A stretch of 64,000 nt of DNA, from contig NC_058149.1 in assembly GCF_011075055.1 (NCBI RefSeq), positions 821,001-885,000 of the forward strand, in the 5' to 3' direction. The notes beneath the pieces are model-generated. The model did no database searches. It worked only from the letters and a program-made list of their open reading frames with translations, and was not told where the DNA came from. Origin of the DNA: Mangifera indica (lineage: Eukaryota > Streptophyta > Magnoliopsida > Sapindales > Anacardiaceae). The position numbers and the translations under genes are program-made. This document shows positions 12,970 to 26,550 of the stretch, piece after piece; within the stretch, counting starts at the first letter, position 1; every line of letters begins with the position of its first letter.

Positions 12970-13738
12970 GACTAAACCCTATATTTTCTCGTGTATCGGG
13001 AATCTACCAATTTATATAAAAACCAAGCTTTTAGCCTAGTTTATCTGTGTGCGCCAGGCCAACCCCTTTAACTAGCCATGAAGTTTAAGTTGTTTATAAA
13101 TGATAAAGAAGCCTCATATGTGAAATTCAAGTGTTTTTGGACACAAATAAATACAGCTTACGTTACACTTCTAAATAAATACAGAAAGGGTAGATTGGTA
13201 TTTCTACTAATTTATTAGGCCAAAAGACTGTTTTGAACTCAAGATTATTTTGAACTCAAGATTTGCTGAAATGACAAATTACCATTCTTTAAATTTTAGA
13301 AAGGAAGTTAGATTATCTCATATGTTATTTACTTTTGTTAATAAATTCTATTAAATAAAAGGGTAAAAAAGTCATTTTGCATAAATTTTTTACCCTATCT
13401 TTCTTTTTAAAATAACATGTGTTTTGGTGAATTGTAATTTTTGAAAATATTAAAAGTGTTAATAATTCTTTTAAAGATTTTTTGGAGAGTTTAAAAATTG
13501 TAACAGTATTTATAAAAATTTTAATAATTTAATATATATCTCTCAAGATTTTAGAAAGTGACAGTCACATTTTTTAAAATCTTAGTAAAATGTAATATTT
13601 TAATATTGATTAAAGTTTCAATATTTTTAAGGATGTATATGATAAATTTAAAATTAGTGAGAATATATTAATAATTTAATATTTATATTAAGTATCTATA
13701 GTAGTCTTGTAATCGTAATAATAAGGATAAAACAATCA
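12970..13738. other. intergenic DNA beside the hAT insertion
   Basis: Non-coding and AT-rich. A GGCCAAAAGACTGTTTTGAA motif near 13,219 resembles the left end of the foldback family and may mark another, degraded member into which the hAT element landed. Confidence 0.4.
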
Positions 13739-13746
13739 TTTCCATG
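13739..13746 (+). repeat. 8-bp target site duplication (left) of hAT element
   Basis: TTTCCATG directly precedes the left terminal repeat and recurs exactly after the right terminal repeat at 16,931-16,938. Eight bases is the hallmark target duplication length of hAT transposons. Confidence 0.9.
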
Positions 13747-16700
13747 TAGACCTGGCCATGGGCCGGTTTGGCCCATGAACCAGACCGAAACTGGCCTGGA
13801 TAAAATTGGAACCGGAACCGGCAAACCTGAAATCGGACTGAATCGGAACCAAACTGAATTTTAACTGTTCGGTTTCTGTTTACCTAATTTTGAACTGTGA
13901 AACCGTCGGTTCACACTCGGTTTATGAACCGACATGTAAACTAGCAGTTTACTGTACTGAACCGAAAATTTTTGAATTTTTTTTAAATTTATTAAACAGC
14001 CAATGGTTCCCTACACAGGGAACCGTTGGCTTACAGAAGAAAATTGTAGGGGACCAACGGTCCCGTGCAATTTTCAGAGCTTTTATGGTCCCCTGCAATT
14101 TTTAAAATTGCAATTCACCCCCCTATTTTTTAATTTTTTTTAAAATTTTTTTTCCTATATATATACCCATTTAAATTTCAGTCTCTCAACTCTCTCACTC
14201 AATCCTTTAAACTTTCATTCTTATTCTTTCAACTCTTAATACTCTCTCAATCTTTCAATTCAATCAAATTCTCTTAAATTTAATTATATTCTTTCTTAAT
14301 TTTTTATTAATTCCAATTTTTATTTTTATTATACAATTCATAATTAATTATAGAATTTATTTATATAATTAATTTTATTTATTATTATTTTATTATCTTT
14401 AATAATTAATCATATAATTTATTTATATAATTAATTTTATTTATTATCAAAAAATGACAAGTAGTGAAAATTCTTCCGGTAATAGGAGATTTGGTCAATA
14501 TTCATATATATCAAATGTGAATGAAAATTAATCTATAGATGATTTTTCAACACAAGAAAGTGAAAACCAACATGTAGAGGTGGAGCAACAACAACAATAT
14601 CAACAACAGATGAAGATAGAACAACACTCTCAAAAAATTTCTACATCCGATATTTTCATGATTCATTTCAAGAAAATATAAAAAGAAGATAGTAATTTCG
14701 ATGTTGCTTGCAATTATTGTAGGCAGATTTATAAATTCAAACAAGGAGGTGGACACGGGACATTCAAAAAGCACTTGGAGTCAAAACATCCAAAAAAAAT
14801 GGGGCAAAGCCGAGGCCAAACACAAATAACAGGGTATGGTTCTACACACAAATCTTTATTTATGTATAATAATAATAAAAGTAAAAAAGAATTTACAAAA
14901 ATAGTAGCAATAGATCATTTAACATTTAGTTTTGCTGAAAATTTAGGTTTTAATAATTATTGTAAAACTGCATTAAATCATGCACATAAAACTATTCTAA
15001 GAAACACATTAAAAAGAACATTATTTAGTTTATATAAAAAACAAAAAAGATAATTAATTCAATTTTTTACAAATTTTAATGGGCGTGTATCTATATGTAG
15101 TGATATTTAGAGTGATCATTGGCAAGTTCACTCTTATATAGGTATAACTTTTCATAGGATAGATGACAATTTTCTATTACAAAAAAGAATTTTAGCATTT
15201 AGAGTGTTTGATGAACGACATACAACCGATAATATTTATAGAATAATTAAAGGAATATTAGAAGAATATAAATTACTTTATAAAATTTTTTCAATTTCAT
15301 TTGATAATGCACGTTCAAATACTGCCTCAATAAATGATTTAATTAATATTTACAAACCTAATTTAGGTGGTAGATTTTTTCATATTAGATGTGCATGTCA
15401 TGTATTAAATTTATGTGTACAAGACGGTTTATATTGTCTTAATAATTTTATTAGTCCAATAAAAACAACAATTTCATTTTTATGGACACATCTCCAAACT
15501 ATGAAAGAATGAGATAAATTTTGTAAACAACATAATAGAAGACCAAAAAGATTTTCTAAAGACGTGCCAACTCGTTGGAATTCAACATATGAACTACTCA
15601 ACAAGTCTTTTGATTATAGAGATTTATTATGCTGATTTATTTCACAACATGTGCCACAAGTTACATTATATCCCCAACATTGGGATATTTGTAAAACAAT
15701 TTTAAATGTATTAAAAAATTTTAATAATGCAATATATACTTTAAGTGAGGTTTATTATCCCACTTCTAATTTATTTTTAAATAAAGTTGTTAATATTATT
15801 GGGGGCTTTACAAGAAGCCGAACAAGATATTATTCTACAAGAAGCTATTTTTTTAATAAAAACAAAATGGTTAAGTTACTATAAAACAATTCTAGAACTT
15901 TTTTTTGTTGCATATTTTTTTTATCCTAGATTTAAATTAGATGGTTTTACAGATTATTTGACATTATATTATGAATGTTTGCAATTAGATGAAGTTAATA
16001 TTCTATTAACTATAACTAACATTATGAATTTAATTAAAGAAATTTATGCTGAATATTCATTAATTTATGGTAACCAAGGTGGTTCTTCTTCCTCTTTACC
16101 ACCTATTGCCCTATTATCAACCCAAAATATAAGTTATGGTAATCGTATTATGATGCAAAGGGGAAAAGACCAAGAGGAACATTAGGCTCCACTTCGGAAC
16201 TTGATATTTATTTAACTACTATTTTTGAGTTTGTTGACAGCAATATAGGTAAAGACTTTCTAGTTCTAGAATGGTGGAGTCGACATGCATCAAAATTTCC
16301 AACATTAGCAGCTATTGTTAAACAAATTCTGACAGCACCAGTATCAACTGTCGCAGTAGGACAAGCTTTTAGTCAAGGGAGTAATATATTGGATGAGAGG
16401 TGATCAAGTTTGACTCCCGAATCTATTGAAGCCCAAGTATACGTGGACGATTGGACAAGAGCCGAATTACGTCAACAAGAAATAAAAGTATACTTCAATA
16501 AAGAATCGTTTAATTTAACTACGGATAGTTCGATGACGGAAAATAATTCTCAAGATAGTGGAGGTGAATGATAAGGTAAGGGGGTACTGCTAGCTATTAG
16601 ATATGCAAAGATAAGAGAATTACGTAGGCTTTGATTCTTCTAAACCCCAAGAAGATACGTAGTAAGCTTAATTGAAAAATTAAGTCCAAGCCTTTCTTTT

Positions 16701-16930
16701 AATTTTTAATTATTATTATTAATAATTTAAAAATTAAATCAAGATCATGTATTAGAATTGACGGTTCAATGTTGGTTTCGAATTGAAATTGTCGGTTTCG
16801 AACCGGAGTCATGAATCGAAACCATCAGTTCCGAATCGTGAACGAACCATCCTATTACGGTTTCGGTTTACGGTTTTTAATTTTTCGAACCGTGAACCAG
16901 CAGTTTCGATATGAACCGTGGCCAGGACTA
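13747..16930 (+). mobile_element. hAT transposon, 3,184 bp, autonomous-type but decayed
   Basis: The element is bounded by imperfect terminal inverted repeats, TAGACCTGGCCATGG on the left and the complement of TAGTCCTGGCCACGG on the right, and by the identical 8-bp duplication TTTCCATG. The subterminal regions (13,760-13,970 and 16,755-16,920) are dense in CGGTTT/AACCG words on both strands, as expected for transposase-binding repeats. A transposase pseudogene fills the interior. The perfect target duplication implies a single insertion with no later rearrangement of the borders. Confidence 0.93.
14454..16571 (+). pseudogene. hAT transposase (BED zinc finger, RICESLEEPER/DAYSLEEPER-like), inactivated
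   Basis: Reading from ATG at 14,454 gives a Q- and S-rich N-terminus. A BED-type zinc finger follows (CNYC ... GTFKKHLESKH, about 14,708-14,795), then the central catalytic region (FDNARSNTASINDLI, then RCACHVLNLCVQDGL, about 15,300-15,430). The C-terminal dimerisation domain follows (DFLVLEWWSRHASKFPTLAA ... about 16,255-16,430), ending at TGA 16,569-16,571. Many in-frame stops interrupt it (for example after NVNEN near 14,530, at 15,050, 15,108, 15,510 and 16,401), and frame changes occur in the 15.6-16.2 kb part. It cannot make a full transposase. Its domain order is that of the plant sleeper-type hAT family, so the identity is firm. Confidence 0.9.
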
Positions 16931-16938
16931 TTTCCATG
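16931..16938 (+). repeat. 8-bp target site duplication (right) of hAT element
   Basis: This exact copy of TTTCCATG at 13,739-13,746 directly follows the right terminal inverted repeat. Confidence 0.9.
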
Positions 16939-17088
16939 AAAGCCAAACAAAATTTCATTAACGGAAATGGTTGACCGGTGAAAATTGTTCATCTCATCGA
17001 ACCTTGGGTGGGACACAGTAATTTAGCCAATTCATTGATGTAATTTGAATATTCTAATACGTTTAAGCATCAAATTCAGAGCCAATAG

Positions 17089-17097
17089 GTTATAAAA
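17089..17097 (+). promoter_or_regulatory. TATA box of serine-rich gene 1
   Basis: The motif GGTTATAAAACC lies about 45 bases before the ATG at 17,137, with CCAAT just upstream (about 17,082). The spacing gives only a very short 5' leader. Confidence 0.55.
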
Positions 17098-17136
17098 CCC
17101 TGATAACCACAACCTTCCATTAGTTTGAACAATTCC

Positions 17137-17445
17137 ATGGCCTCAAAAAATGCATCTTCGAATCATTCAAAGACACGAACATGCCTGTGTTCTCCAACCA
17201 CACATCCTGGCTCATTCAGATGCAGTATCCACAGGAGCCTTCAGAGGTCTTCATCATCGGCTTCTTTTCGTCCATCTAATCGATGGGAGTTGGATTTGTT
17301 TAGCGCCAAGGCTAACGCTGTCAAGGCCTTTCTCCTCCAAATCATCAAGCCATCTAGTCATAATCTTCAAAGGAAGAGGAATTTCCAGCCTAAACCCTCC
17401 AGGTTTTGCTTGATGAATGGCAGACCAGACGGGGTTGCAGTCTGA
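17137..17445 (+). CDS. serine-rich protein-like, 102 aa, single exon
   Basis: The protein starts MASKNASSNHSKTRTCLCSP. The start was placed at the ATG in CCATGGCC (17,137) because the upstream in-frame codon at 17,125 is TTG. It carries the family core RTCLCSPTTHPGSFRCSIH (residues about 13-31), a serine-rich middle and a basic C-terminal motif (IIKPSSHNLQRKRNFQPKPS). The same two blocks occur in the gene at 26,551, so the two are paralogues. This plant-specific family is usually annotated only as 'serine-rich protein-like'; no biochemical function is established. The arginine-rich parts suggest nucleic-acid or phosphoprotein interactions, but that is inference. The gene is intronless and looks intact. 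Confidence 0.82.
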   Translation: MASKNASSNHSKTRTCLCSPTTHPGSFRCSIHRSLQRSSSSASFRPSNRWELDLFSAKANAVKAFLLQIIKPSSHNLQRKRNFQPKPSRFCLMNGRPDGVAV

Positions 17446-20045
17446 CTCTGTTTTTCTTTCTATCTTATTAGATCCTGCACTTTCATATGAGGATTATATA
17501 TTCATATGGAAAAGAGCTGCTTGCATATGTGTGAGTGTGTATATATATATAGTTTTATCTTGTTTCTTCTCTCTTTCGCCTTTATATTTTAGGGTCAACA
17601 AGATCGTGATCTTTTAAGTTGATGTTGCCTTGATCTACACATAACGTAAGGGAAAGGGTTTACTTATGCCAGACTAATAACTAAACAGGCAGATGTTTTC
17701 AACATGTAAATCAATTTCAACCGATTTCTTCATGTGAAATGCCAAGTTGAAAATAAGCACAACCATTTACTCCATATCAACAAGAAGAATGAAAAATCTC
17801 ATACTCTATGAGGCTTTTTCATTGTTTTTTTTTTTTTTTGATAAGGAGAAAAATTGATTTGAGATGGACTCTCCCTTTAAAGTTGGATCAATTATACAAT
17901 ACAAGTGAAATTTTAGTTCAATGAGCATCTCATAACTACTGTATAAGTTAAAAGATTAATTTTAAAATATTATCAGATAGGATTTTAATCTTTACTCTCG
18001 ATATAATTGCTTCTCCTTTCATATTAACAAAGATTAATTTTAAAATATTATCGGTTATGATTTCAACCCTATCTCTCGATGTAATTGCTCATCCTTTCAT
18101 ATTAACATATATAATTTCCCTCTCACCCCACACGTTGCTGTTTTATATTGAAGATTAGTCCTGGAGACAAAACTCACAAGAAAACTGAAATGTGCATCCA
18201 TCAAATCAAATTCAGAGGAAAAATAACTGGAACCACAAGTATATTTATAAAATAATCTAGCTAGCTAGAATTACGATAACAAGTGTAAAATCTAAATTTG
18301 ATAATTTTTAACATGCCTTATTAACTTGATATGGCACATAAAAATTGGGTTAGCGTCCAGTTTTTTCTGATACAAAAATTATTTTGGGTCAACTAGACTA
18401 GACTTGTACATGTAAATAACTTAAATTAATTCGAATGTTAAGAAAAATATTATTATAGTAGAATTTATTAAAGATAAATTAAAGAAATATTGAAGGATAA
18501 GTATAAAATAATTGTAAATATTTTGATTTATTCTTAATTTTTATTTATAAATTTTATTTTACTTTTTAACAGTGAAAATAAGATTTCGTTACTAAAATTA
18601 TTGACGTGTTTTTAAAGGGTCTTGATATGTCTCTACCTAAAATTTGAATTGACATAAAACGAACATAATTTGATAACACAAACTATTAGATCTTCTTGAT
18701 ACAAGAGTTTGGTGATCATTTAGTGTGGATAGTGCACATATGCTTTATGATATGAAACAATTATGGGAATTATATTATTTGGAAACTATGCTATCTGCAG
18801 ACACAAATGGATGATTTAATTATGAAAAAGACTGATGATTAAATTATATTATACTTCAAATTAACCAATAATAGTAAGATTATTCATCTGATCAACTACC
18901 CATACTAGCAAATTCAACAAACTAGCCAATTCAACCTCTCCTCTATATTGAATATTTATTATTCAAAAGAAGAAACTGTCAATTTTGATGATATCATCCA
19001 GTTTGGTTCAACAACACTAGTCTAAAGTATTCCCATATATAATAAAATATTATGTCTCCTTCTACTAGACGTTCAAACAGTCTCAAATTTCATATTTAAT
19101 ACTTGGTTAATTGAAAGTATGACCTGACAAATGTGCGAGTTGCTCACGGGTACCCAAAATAAAAACAGGTTTAGGTTACAAAATTCCTGTTTTACAAGTA
19201 GTTTTGATTTTTTATGGAAAATGAAAGGAAATTAAGGTAACACACAACAACACGAGCTCCACAGGTCCACCCGTACCCACAAAATTGGGAACATGTATAT
19301 ATTTTTATTACTTGTTTAGATTGATCCGTTTTAAACTCGTATGTGTATTGATTCAATTTATACGAATCTGTCCGACCTACTTATTTGCCAGATCTAATGA
19401 AAGTATACTCCAATTAAAAAAAAAAGATTAAATTATTTCTCTTTGTATGTAATTGAGGACTGATAACAGAAAGTGATGGAGAGATGATGTATTTGTTTTA
19501 GTTGGTTGATCCTATAAGTCTTCGATGGAGGAGAAAAATCAAAGTAAACGTATTTAAAATGTAAAGAAGCTTGACCTTTGAGCTGGCGAGAAGCCCCCAA
19601 AACTTACATACCAAAATGTGGGCACGTAAGTATTCCAAAGTCATGAGATTCCCCACCATGTGGGAACAAGATGACCGAAGAATAATATCACTGGATTCAT
19701 ACATTGAACAGAAATTTCAAAAGCTCGAAGAATTAACCATAGACCCAAGTGCACCATTTGTATAATACAAACAAGACAGTAGTCATGGAAGAAACGTTAT
19801 GGAGTTTGCAGAAAGTGGACATGTTTACATTGATGTAGACCTTTCGTCCATTACTTTGATTGATTCGAAGTTACCACCACGAAACGTTCTTCATTTGTTT
19901 TTGTTTGCTTCATGAGACTTTCGCCTTCAATTTATTCGTTTTTAACTTCTCCATAGGGAGGCCAAAGATGCCACTTAATATATATATTTCAAATATTTTT
20001 TTAGTGATTCATAATCAAATTTATATCTTAAGATTGTATAAGGTT
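17446..20045. other. intergenic DNA with small repeats, no supported gene
   Basis: Includes the 3' flank of serine-rich gene 1, a short AT dinucleotide run near 17,540 and a 78-bp tandem duplication at 17,954-18,109. An open frame at 19,571-19,765 (64 codons, containing FELARSPQNLHTKMWARKYS) has fairly balanced composition but no family I recognise; it may be an old exon fragment. Confidence 0.45.
17954..18109 (+). repeat. 78-bp tandem duplication
   Basis: Two adjacent copies (17,954-18,031 and 18,032-18,109) share GATTAATTTTAAAATATTAT at the start and CCTTTCATATTAACA at the end, with scattered substitutions between. Confidence 0.8.
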
Positions 20046-20049
20046 ACAT

Positions 20050-20565
20050 GAGGACAAGGCTGAACCCGAATTGAACTAACTCAGGTTTGCAAGCTGATTT
20101 GGCTCATTTCGGTTCAGCTTAAATTCGTTTAGTTTAAATTTAAGAAAAATTTGAGTTAAGAGATACAACTTGTTTTTTAAACAGAATCAAATTCAAATTA
20201 GAGAGAGTTTGACTTACTCCAACTTACAAGTTGGGTGGATAACTAAATTTGATTCAAATTTAGTTTTTAACTTGATTTAAAATATATTAAATAATTATTA
20301 AAATAACGTCGTTTTGTCTATTATTAGATAAAATGATGTTATTTTATCAATGAATCACGAATTTATATGATGAATTTAAATTACAAATCCAAACCATAAT
20401 TCAAATTATAAACTTGAACGGAATATGAGCAAAATTATTTTTTGAGCTAAACTTGAATTGCATTTAATTTTGATTTGATAAACTTGAACTTAATTATTTT
20501 TTTCAAACCGATCTTGAACTAAGAGATGTTCGGGATTAATTCAGTTCATATCTATCCTTACACAA
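20050..20565. mobile_element. hAT-type MITE copy, about 0.5 kb
   Basis: The interior has the core AAATAACGTCGTTTTGTCTA and many AAATTTGAGTTAAG / CTTGAACTTAAT-type words shared with copies at 8.5, 30.3, 42.8 and 55.9 kb. The right end (TTCATATCTATCCTTACAC) is the complement of sequence like the left ends of family members. Borders are approximate. Confidence 0.55.
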
Positions 20566-23500
20566 GGGGATTAACCTCAAGCACACAAGTATTAGGCTAA
20601 AAGCTTGAGTCAGTGTTCACATCAAATCGGTAGATCCGCCTTCTCCGATGGGATTATAAATTTTATTTTCTTTTGCCGTTTCTGCTTTTGAAAAATTTTC
20701 AGAAGACAGAGCTTATTCAATCCTGAGATATTATTCTCTGTCATAGAATAAACTCATTTTAAGGACAGTGGTTCTTAATCACGTTTCAAGCTTTTGTCCT
20801 CATATCCAACCAAATTTAAGTCATGAAAATGAATGACTTAATTTTTAAATCAGATAAAAACCAACGAAGGAATACTTATAATTGAAAATTTTAATATGTT
20901 GCAGAATAGTCATGAGGAAAAATGTAACAAAGAGTATATTTTCAAAGTTGAAAGCATCCTAGTCATATTCAGATTTTGCATTAATTGAGAGCGTGTTCGG
21001 CATAGCATGCATACAAAGACTATAGACTTAAAAGAAAGACCATTTGGCACCCCACAGTTTTGAACGGACCCCATTGATATTAATGCTTTCCAAGGAAGAA
21101 AATTACAATATGCATGCAGTGGAAGAAAGAGAGAGCTTCTTTGTTGACTGAACTTTTTCTTTATACATATTTATATACATTACAGGAAACTTCTTAAGAC
21201 CAATATCATGATTGCATAAAGAAAGACTAAGGCAACAATGGTGTCATGATCCCAACTACCAGATATTAGACTTGAATTCCACGTCAAAAAATATAAGGAT
21301 TTTTTATATAAGGTTTTATTTAACTTTGGGTTTTTCAATTTTAATAATTAATTTTTCGAGATGTGATTCTCAGAAAGATCATATCTTTTACTAGTAGAGA
21401 GCATTATCATATGTTTTAGTTGCAATCGTGTCAAACCAATGATAATGTCAATATTGTAGTGTTCGTTTAAACTTACAAAGAGCTATTGTATAGCCAACCC
21501 ACATGGGCATTACAACAATAATGCATGATGGTATGTTACATACAACCCCAAGTATTTCGATTTTACACCGAAAAAGATAAAATATAAGTTTCTGGCATAG
21601 AGTAATATGACTTTGGTCTCTCCAACTTAATCATTAGCTTTTGGGATGTAGTTCTCCCTAAGTTTGTATCAAAGGGCAACTTCAGCTGTACATTGATATC
21701 ATAAACAAGATTGATTAAGGCCACAATTTCTCTTTTAAGTGTTGGATGATTCTTTCTTTTTAGGTGGGCATTAGTTGATAGTGGAAGATATATATGTATC
21801 AGCTGTTGGTGAATGTAATCCGTTTTAGTGATGATGGAGCAATTGATGAATCCAAGAATGAAGATCTCTTCCTCTTAAAATACATCTTTCTAATTGATCT
21901 ACCAAGCAAGCATGACGACCATTGCCACTTACTGGTTGGTCGAAATATATCTGTAATCTAATTAGGGATACTCGTTAACCTTATGAAGCATCAAAAGTAG
22001 CGACACCTATGGACTTATTTATTTGGAAGTGAAGATTATGTACTTAAAAATTTACAATCCAGTTCATATGGTGGACGAGCCAGGAAGAGTTCTTTGTGAA
22101 TCAAAGCATATTGTTGTTGCTTTAGGAGCAAGAAGTGTGATTATCATCATTAATCTTTGGAATAAGAGACTGCGTTAAGTGCCACTGCCAACACAAAATA
22201 ACATGGGGTTAATGGTGATCGAATTAGAAATTGGGTGGTATCAATAAAACAACTACAATTTATCACCCGATTGCTGAACAAATTAAAAAGTGGGTGGAAT
22301 CAATAAAATAAATAAATATACTTAAATCAATATAAATAATAAAAAAGAAAGAATATATGGTTTATCTTGGTTCACCCAATATAGAATTATGTCTAGTAAC
22401 CAATAATTTTTTTAGACCTAACAAATAGACAGATTACCTATATCATTCCACTTCTTTCACCGGTGTTGAATACAAAACCCCTATGTGTTGTTATTGCAAA
22501 ATAAAGCTTCTTCTTCACGTACATCCAATTTAAATTGAACTTCTCTATCCATTCTCTAAGAATCTAGCTACAAAAGCCCTCACATCTACAACTTTTTTAA
22601 GATTTGGGGGACAACGTAGGTTTTGCTAGAAACTCTAGTCTCCAGCTGCACCATTTGAAAGAGAGATTGCGAGTACCCATAGATCCATCTATACTTATAG
22701 GTTGGGTATATGTCTACACATTTACTACATATTTAATTTTAAACCGTTTTTTACTAGTATCCATTTTGACATAATCGACCAATTCATTTCTCAGGTCTAA
22801 TTATTTTAATATTTTATCATATCTTTCGTTATAATAAATATATTTATTAATGAATTGACATATCATTCATAAAAGAAAATAATATATTTATATATTAAGA
22901 TTTTGATATTTAAGAGACCGTTTGTTAAAATTCTAATTTTTGAAAGAAATCTTAAAATGGCTCTTCATGGATTACTTCCAAACCACTAACATTCCTACGT
23001 ACTCACACTCAATAGATGAAGTGATTACCAATTCCAATAATTGTCATGCGGGCTAGCTATTCTATATATAATTGCAATCATATTTGGTGGGTGCGAAATG
23101 CTTCATATGCATCCGTGTAATCATTTATCAATTACAAGGTCTTTAACCACATGAATATTATTTATTGCTGCAGGTACTTCACGAATCATATAACTTCAAA
23201 TATCACTCATATAGCATGATTGGTTTCCATTCAAATTTGTTTACTAAACCTGCAACTAAAACGCAACAACTTCCCTTGTATTATTCCTGGGTTGATTCCT
23301 GGGAGGTTAATAGTTCAGAATGATTTCCCAACTAATCAATCCAGCTCCAAAACCTTAACATATAAATCATGCAATAACAGTATCAACCAACACCATCATT
23401 AGGGTTGAAAAAGAACCAAGTTCAAATATGTTATTTGTTTACTTAGTAAGCTCGTGCTAAAAGTAAAATGTCAATAAATCTCTAAAAATTTTAAGTCCTA

Positions 23501-23690
23501 TTATACACCCCTGAAATCTTATTATTTAACTTTTAGTATAAAATTTAATTAATAAATATATAAGTTATAAGATTTAACTATAAGCTTGAGCCAACTATCC
23601 TTAGCTCAAGCTTGAGCCTGCAACTTCCCAACTCATCAAGCTCAAACTCTGTCTAAAAATATGCTATCGAACTAAGTAATATTTAGCTCG
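20566..23690. other. intergenic DNA, possible old LTR remnants, no supported gene
   Basis: No coding frame is supported. Around 21,600-21,720 and 22,360-22,720 the sequence has the style of retrotransposon LTRs (short pyrimidine-rich exon-like blocks, TTGGTTCACCC) but no matching partner or primer site is present. A short imperfect direct repeat built on AAATTGGGTGGTATCAATAA occurs twice near 22,225-22,310. Confidence 0.35.
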
Positions 23691-23694
23691 TAGA

Positions 23695-24350
23695 GATAAT
23701 GATGGGAAGAATAGGTGTGGAGAGATGACTTTCTCTGTCCTTGTTCTCATCTCCACAAGGTAGGACAAACCTCGTCTCCTACCCACAGAGAATAATTATC
23801 TCTCATTCCCTCCTCTTACCCACACCCTCCTAAGAATGACAATGGGGAGGAGTAGAAAGGGGATCTTAATCTCCATCTTTGTTCCCGTAGGGAATATCAA
23901 TTTTTATCCTCATTATGAGCATGAAAATAATTTTTTGTCCCTCCCCGTGAAAAAAAACTTCATCCTAATATCCTTCCTGTCGCCACAGGAAAAAATTTTC
24001 TTCCCATACCTACAAAGAAAAATCTCCTCCTTATACTCTCTAAACACAATATTAATATATTAAATAACAAAATTAAGTAAAATTAAAACCAACCTACTAT
24101 TTCAAATGTTATAAATATAATATATTAACCACTTTAATATACATAACAAAAACCTAAATGAATTTAAAAATTATAGATAATATAAAATTATAAAAATATG
24201 TTAGTATTTTAAGTAAATATATTAATATAAAAAGGCGGTGACAGGATTGGGCGGGGAGAGGACACATGTATCCCCATCCCTTATTGTGGATATCTTTTTA
24301 TCTTTGTTTTTATCCCCTTCTTAATTTTTATGAAAAAATTCTCTCTTAAT
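23695..24350. mobile_element. possible non-autonomous transposon rich in CCCCATCCCC-type words
   Basis: From 23,700 to 24,020 and again at 24,235-24,325 the sequence is packed with words such as ATGGGGAGGAG, TCCCCATCCC and GGCGGGGAGAGG, separated by AT-rich DNA. This pattern is common at the ends of plant non-autonomous DNA transposons. No clean terminal repeats or target duplication could be set, so both identity and borders are tentative. Confidence 0.35.
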
Positions 24351-26440
24351 TAGGACCAAAACCTCTAAAATTAGATTGAAATTATCATCTCTATATTCTC
24401 ATTTTTCTTTTCTTGTCTCATATGTTAGAGTATTATTATGGTAATAATATTTTGATTAATAATTACAAGTGTAATAAATGTTTTGTAAATTATATTTTAA
24501 AAATTAAGTATGAACTGAGAATTGGATGTGACTGAAATGTATCTATCGTCATTTTTTATTTTGAGGACTGTTTTTTCTTCAATCATTTTTAAAGTCAAGT
24601 TATCATCCAATCGTTCCGTTGGAATAAAAGTCTACTAATTTCCCGAGGTGTTCCACTTATATGGGAGGTAGCTTCAGAGAAGGACAGCCGATTGAATAGT
24701 TCGGAGGATAAATATGCAAGCAATTTCAATATAAACTACACAATAAGCAAATCATAAAGTCCTTCCAATCCAACGTAATTCAGCTTTTGCAACGAAGCTA
24801 CCTTCTTTGACTGCCTTAATCGCAGTTATAAAGATGACTTGACTTGAGAGAAAAAGAGGGCAGGCATATAATACCTGATTGGTTGATTTATTTCTTAAAA
24901 GGAGTGGTCACTTTATTGACAAGACTTCGTCAAGTAACCATTAGGATCGAAGAGACTATCGAAGAAAATATGAGAATCATCTCAAGTCTACGATCTGCGC
25001 ACATTATTTTTATTAATTATAGTGCTCTCACAATAAAATCAATTGAAATAAATGATAATAACGTGATTTTATTAAGGATCATTTTTATCTTATCAATTTT
25101 ATTTACCACATAATTTTTACCGTAACATAATAAGTCAACCAAAACTCGATACTCTAATGTTTGAAACCCACATCTACGGTTATGTGATTTATTTTTATAA
25201 AAAAGAAAATTCTTACAAAGTATCGTTAAGACTAATATTTTTAAAATCTAATTGATAATTAAATTAATTATCTTATTGAATTATTATTCAATTGATTTGA
25301 TTGATTCAATTAAATAGTTTAATTGATTTATAAATTATAATATGCGTTTTGAATACTATTAAATATTTATTATATTTTTTAAATATAGATAATATAATTT
25401 AAACATAATGATGTAATATAACTCATTTAGCTTTTTTTTATTAAAAACATTTGTATAAATATTTAATTTATTTTAATTCATTAAAATTAATTTTATTTAA
25501 TTATTCTCTCTAATTAATATTTATTTATTTTTAATAATAATTATTTAACTTCCAATCAATTAGGCAACCGTATGCTTTTAATGATATCTACTATCATTTT
25601 GATTTCATTTATTAATTTTGAGCCGATGTACTGTCAATTTTTGTTTATTTTTATATTAAAATAGTTTATGATATCTATGTAATAATAAATTATGTAAAAT
25701 TATTTTAAATATTTATTAATTTGATTATTCATCAATGGGTACAACGAACGGTTGGACCAAACCAATTTCCTGACGATATCCACATTAGATTCCACTCTAA
25801 AAGTATTGGCGGAGGGTATTTTAGTCCCAGTGGTTCTGATACGAAAGAGAGCATACGTGGCTGTTAAAAAGCTGGATGGACCGCCCATAGCTTTCTTCTA
25901 AAACCGTTGGATTTTATTCCAACCGATGTGCGCGTTGCCATGTGCTAACCCCACCAGGCCTTTATTGACTAGACCTGCACCTCTGGTTAGGTTAAATATT
26001 TTTAATCCCTTTGCATACATAGCCCTACACTTTCCTTTATTCTTTAGTACCATTTCAGTTTTTCTATTTGCAATATACTCCACCTTCCTATATTTACCAG
26101 TGGTTTTCAAGTGTGAAGGGGGGGTTGACTAGGTCAAAGAACAGGCTGAGAGTTGACAATTCAACTGGTTAGATTGACGATCGGATTAAGATGACTTAAG
26201 AAAATAATATAAGGTAAAAAAAATTATTTTTTAATATTAAAATAATATATAACCAAATAAAATTGTGTCTTATATTATAGTGCATTCTCTGATGAACTAA
26301 TCAACCAATTTAACGCTTTCTCAATTTCATTTGCAAAAGTCATGTGTGTAAATATATAAAGAGAAGTTTAGGGTTAGAAGTGAAATAACTTAGAAATATA
26401 ACACCTTAATTTAAAAAATGATATCATTTCTTCGCCTCAA
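24351..26440. other. intergenic DNA and upstream region of serine-rich gene 2
   Basis: AT-rich and non-coding for the most part. The segment 25,730-26,130 is GC-richer and holds an ACGTGGC word (about 25,854), a G-box/ABRE-type core, which may belong to the promoter of the gene at 26,551. The two opposing open frames at 25,898-26,132 are not recognisable proteins. Confidence 0.45.
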
Positions 26441-26447
26441 AAAATTC

Positions 26448-26458
26448 CTATATATACA
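26448..26458 (+). promoter_or_regulatory. TATA box of serine-rich gene 2
   Basis: CCTATATATACAT lies about 95 bases ahead of the ATG at 26,551. It is followed by a CT-rich leader (TTCTCTTCTCTCTCTCTAG), a common plant 5' UTR feature. Confidence 0.65.
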
Positions 26459-26550
26459 TAGCTCGAGTAAAGCTAGGTTTGCCAAATCAAAGAGCCAAAC
26501 ACGGCTTCTGAAAAAAATTCTCTTCTCTCTCTCTAGTTTTTGCAACTCAA

